Positions 62,962-64,000 of a stretch of 64,000 nucleotides of DNA are shown here, one piece after another. Location: NCBI GenBank assembly GCA_024998595.1, contig JACOEK010000010.1, forward strand, positions 1 through 64,000, read 5' to 3'. Position 1 is the stretch's first letter. Every line of letters starts with the position of its first letter. The position numbers and the translations under genes were made by a program. A model generated the notes under the pieces. That model was given only the letters and a program-made list of their open reading frames with translations, ran no database searches and had not been told where the DNA came from. The stretch is from Nitrospira sp. (GTDB taxonomy: Bacteria > Nitrospirota > Nitrospiria > Nitrospirales > Nitrospiraceae).

Positions 62962-63747
62962 CTAGGAGGAGACGCCACTGAACACTCGGCCGAAACGGCG
63001 CTCACGCCGCTGGTATTCAATCAACGCGACCAAGGTTTCGCGCCGACGGAAATCCGGCCAGAGAGTCGGGGTGAAGTAGAGTTCCGTATAGGCCAGTTGC
63101 CATAACAGAAAATTGCTGATGCGGGTTTCGCCGCTCGTGCGGATCAACAGATCCGGGTCGGGGAGGTCGTGGGTGTACAGGGCCTGCTGCATCGCGCGTT
63201 CATCGACTTGGTCGAGGGATAGACGCCCCTCTTGCACCGCTCGCGCGAGGTCCTTCGCCGCATCGACCAGTTCTGCCCGGCCGCCGTAGCTCAGGGCAAC
63301 GTTCAGGATCAACTTGTCCAGATGCGCCGTCTCCTGCTCGGTCGTGCGGACCCAGCGTAGCGCCGACGGTGGCAGCGAGGTGACGCGGCCGATGGTCTGG
63401 AAACGCACACCCTTTTCCACCAGGCTGGAACGTTCGGTTGAAAGATAATGTTCCAACAGGCCCATCAGCGCGGTAATTTCCTGGGCCGGCCGGTTCCAAT
63501 TTTCCTGAGAAAACGCATAGATGGTCAGCACTTTGATCCCGAGGTCGAGCGAAAGCGAGATCAGTTCCCGGACGGACTTAATGCCTTCCTGGTGTCCGGC
63601 AATCCGGGGCAGCCCACGCAATTCGGCCCATCGGCCGTTGCCGTCCATAATGACGGCCAGATGTTTCGGCAGCAGGTCAGGGTCGAGTTGCGAGAGCAGA
63701 TCGGAGTCGGGTGCAGGCTCGATATCGCGGGATCGAGAATCGTTCAT
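62962..63747 (-). CDS. uppS: Isoprenyl (undecaprenyl) diphosphate synthase
   Basis: The 261-residue cis-prenyltransferase makes the carrier lipid for peptidoglycan and LPS. MDGNGRW at 34-40 with catalytic Asp35, GHQEGIKSVRELI, FSQENWNRPAQEI and LLIRTSGETRISNFLLWQLA, then ELYFTPTLWPDF, are the family regions. The N-terminal 25 residues are an acidic extension. It is first in the uppS-cdsA-dxr-rseP-proS operon. Confidence 0.96.
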   Translation of the reverse strand: MNDSRSRDIEPAPDSDLLSQLDPDLLPKHLAVIMDGNGRWAELRGLPRIAGHQEGIKSVRELISLSLDLGIKVLTIYAFSQENWNRPAQEITALMGLLEHYLSTERSSLVEKGVRFQTIGRVTSLPPSALRWVRTTEQETAHLDKLILNVALSYGGRAELVDAAKDLARAVQEGRLSLDQVDERAMQQALYTHDLPDPDLLIRTSGETRISNFLLWQLAYTELYFTPTLWPDFRRRETLVALIEYQRRERRFGRVFSGVSS

Positions 63748-63882
63748 GGAACGGCGTGAGCACCTTTTCTTGTACGACGTGAATCCTGAGACAAGTACCG
63801 CGAGTCTAGCGGTGGGGTCCTAGAATGTCAAACAAAATTTCCTAATTTCGCTGTATTTGCAGGTGGTTCGAGTGTGTTTACA

Positions 63883-63912
63883 TTGCGCCCTCCGAAAAGA
63901 GTACGTTATACT
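63883..63912 (+). promoter_or_regulatory. Putative promoter of the last gene
   Basis: TTGCGC (63883-63888), 18 bases and TATACT (63907-63912) resemble a sigma-70 promoter with a good -10 and a weak -35. The transcript would begin about 20 bases before the ATG at 63940. Confidence 0.55.
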
Positions 63913-63939
63913 CATCCACCGTACGAGAGGAGTTCATCC

Positions 63940-64000
63940 ATGTCTAAGGACGAGTCCGGCGCGCTGGCGCGTTTCGGTGTTACAGATCGAGAGATTGAGC
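63940..64000 (+). CDS. Start of an unidentified gene, cut by the window end
   Basis: ATG 63940 follows GAGAGGA (63925-63931) by eight bases. The first 20 residues read MSKDESGALARFGVTDREIE, a soluble charged start. Too little is present to name a family. It is divergent from the uppS operon. Confidence 0.75.
   Translation, partial: MSKDESGALARFGVTDREIE

Noticed and set aside
1-64000. tRNA, rRNA, CRISPR and insertion-sequence signals
   Set aside because: I looked for cloverleaf ends, conserved rRNA cores, regularly spaced repeats and transposase motifs and found none that I could support.

Overview
The window (GC-rich, about 59 to 60 % by eye) looks like chromosome from a Nitrospira-type bacterium (phylum Nitrospirota). 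This is an inference. It rests on a 2-oxoacid:ferredoxin oxidoreductase cluster of the kind used in the reductive TCA cycle, an alginate-export-type porin, a complete Mla lipid-transport locus, a GlgE/TreS/TreT alpha-glucan-trehalose island, dense two-component genes and many small exported or membrane proteins. I see no tRNA, rRNA, CRISPR array, transposase or prophage, so most of the window reads as stable chromosome with lineage-specific small genes.

Layout. 1-6.7 kb: small enzymes (exonuclease III, YCII-like protein, RibD/DHFR-fold protein), a GH13 glucosidase, a membrane protein and uracil-DNA glycosylase. 6.9-15.2 kb: small membrane and exported proteins, an MlaC paralogue, an A-type Fe-S carrier, and an alpha-beta-beta' 2-oxoacid:ferredoxin oxidoreductase operon. 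Three copies of one promoter-plus-leader module sit here, in front of a pair of micro-proteins, in front of the Fe-S carrier/oxidoreductase operon, and in front of a CsbD-like stress gene. 15.3-22.9 kb: lipoproteins, a DEAD-box helicase, small basic proteins (one apparently starting at ATC), a sigma-54 activator behind a porin. 23.2-34.6 kb (minus strand): DUF5752 protein, TreS, TreT, a GT2-like protein, a membrane channel-like protein, GlgE, maltokinase and GlgB, tightly packed with several start/stop overlaps.

35-48.9 kb: sterol-desaturase-like hydroxylase, lytic transglycosylase, second MlaC, a set of small genes with degenerate receivers, a phosphorelay (histidine kinase, Rcp-like regulator, hybrid kinase, LuxR-type regulator), ArfB, an RRM protein and an acyl-lipid desaturase. 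49-55.2 kb: three PilZ proteins around a lipid A acyltransferase, then an mlaE-mlaF-mlaD-lipoprotein operon whose ATPase has lost several catalytic motifs. 55.2-63.7 kb (minus strand): a PilB-type ATPase and the envelope/isoprenoid operon uppS-cdsA-dxr-rseP-proS. A new plus-strand gene starts at 63940 and leaves the window.

How the parts fit. TreT can make trehalose from an NDP-glucose, TreS converts it to maltose, maltokinase makes maltose-1-phosphate, GlgE polymerises it and GlgB branches the glucan: a closed route from sugar nucleotide to storage glucan and compatible solute, packed with a TM-helix channel-like gene that points to osmotic adaptation. The Mla, LpxL, porin, desaturase, UppS, CdsA and RseP genes form an outer-membrane and lipid theme. 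The most unusual signals are the triplicated promoter-leader, the ATC-start gene, the tandem beta subunits without gamma/delta, and the degenerate MlaF.
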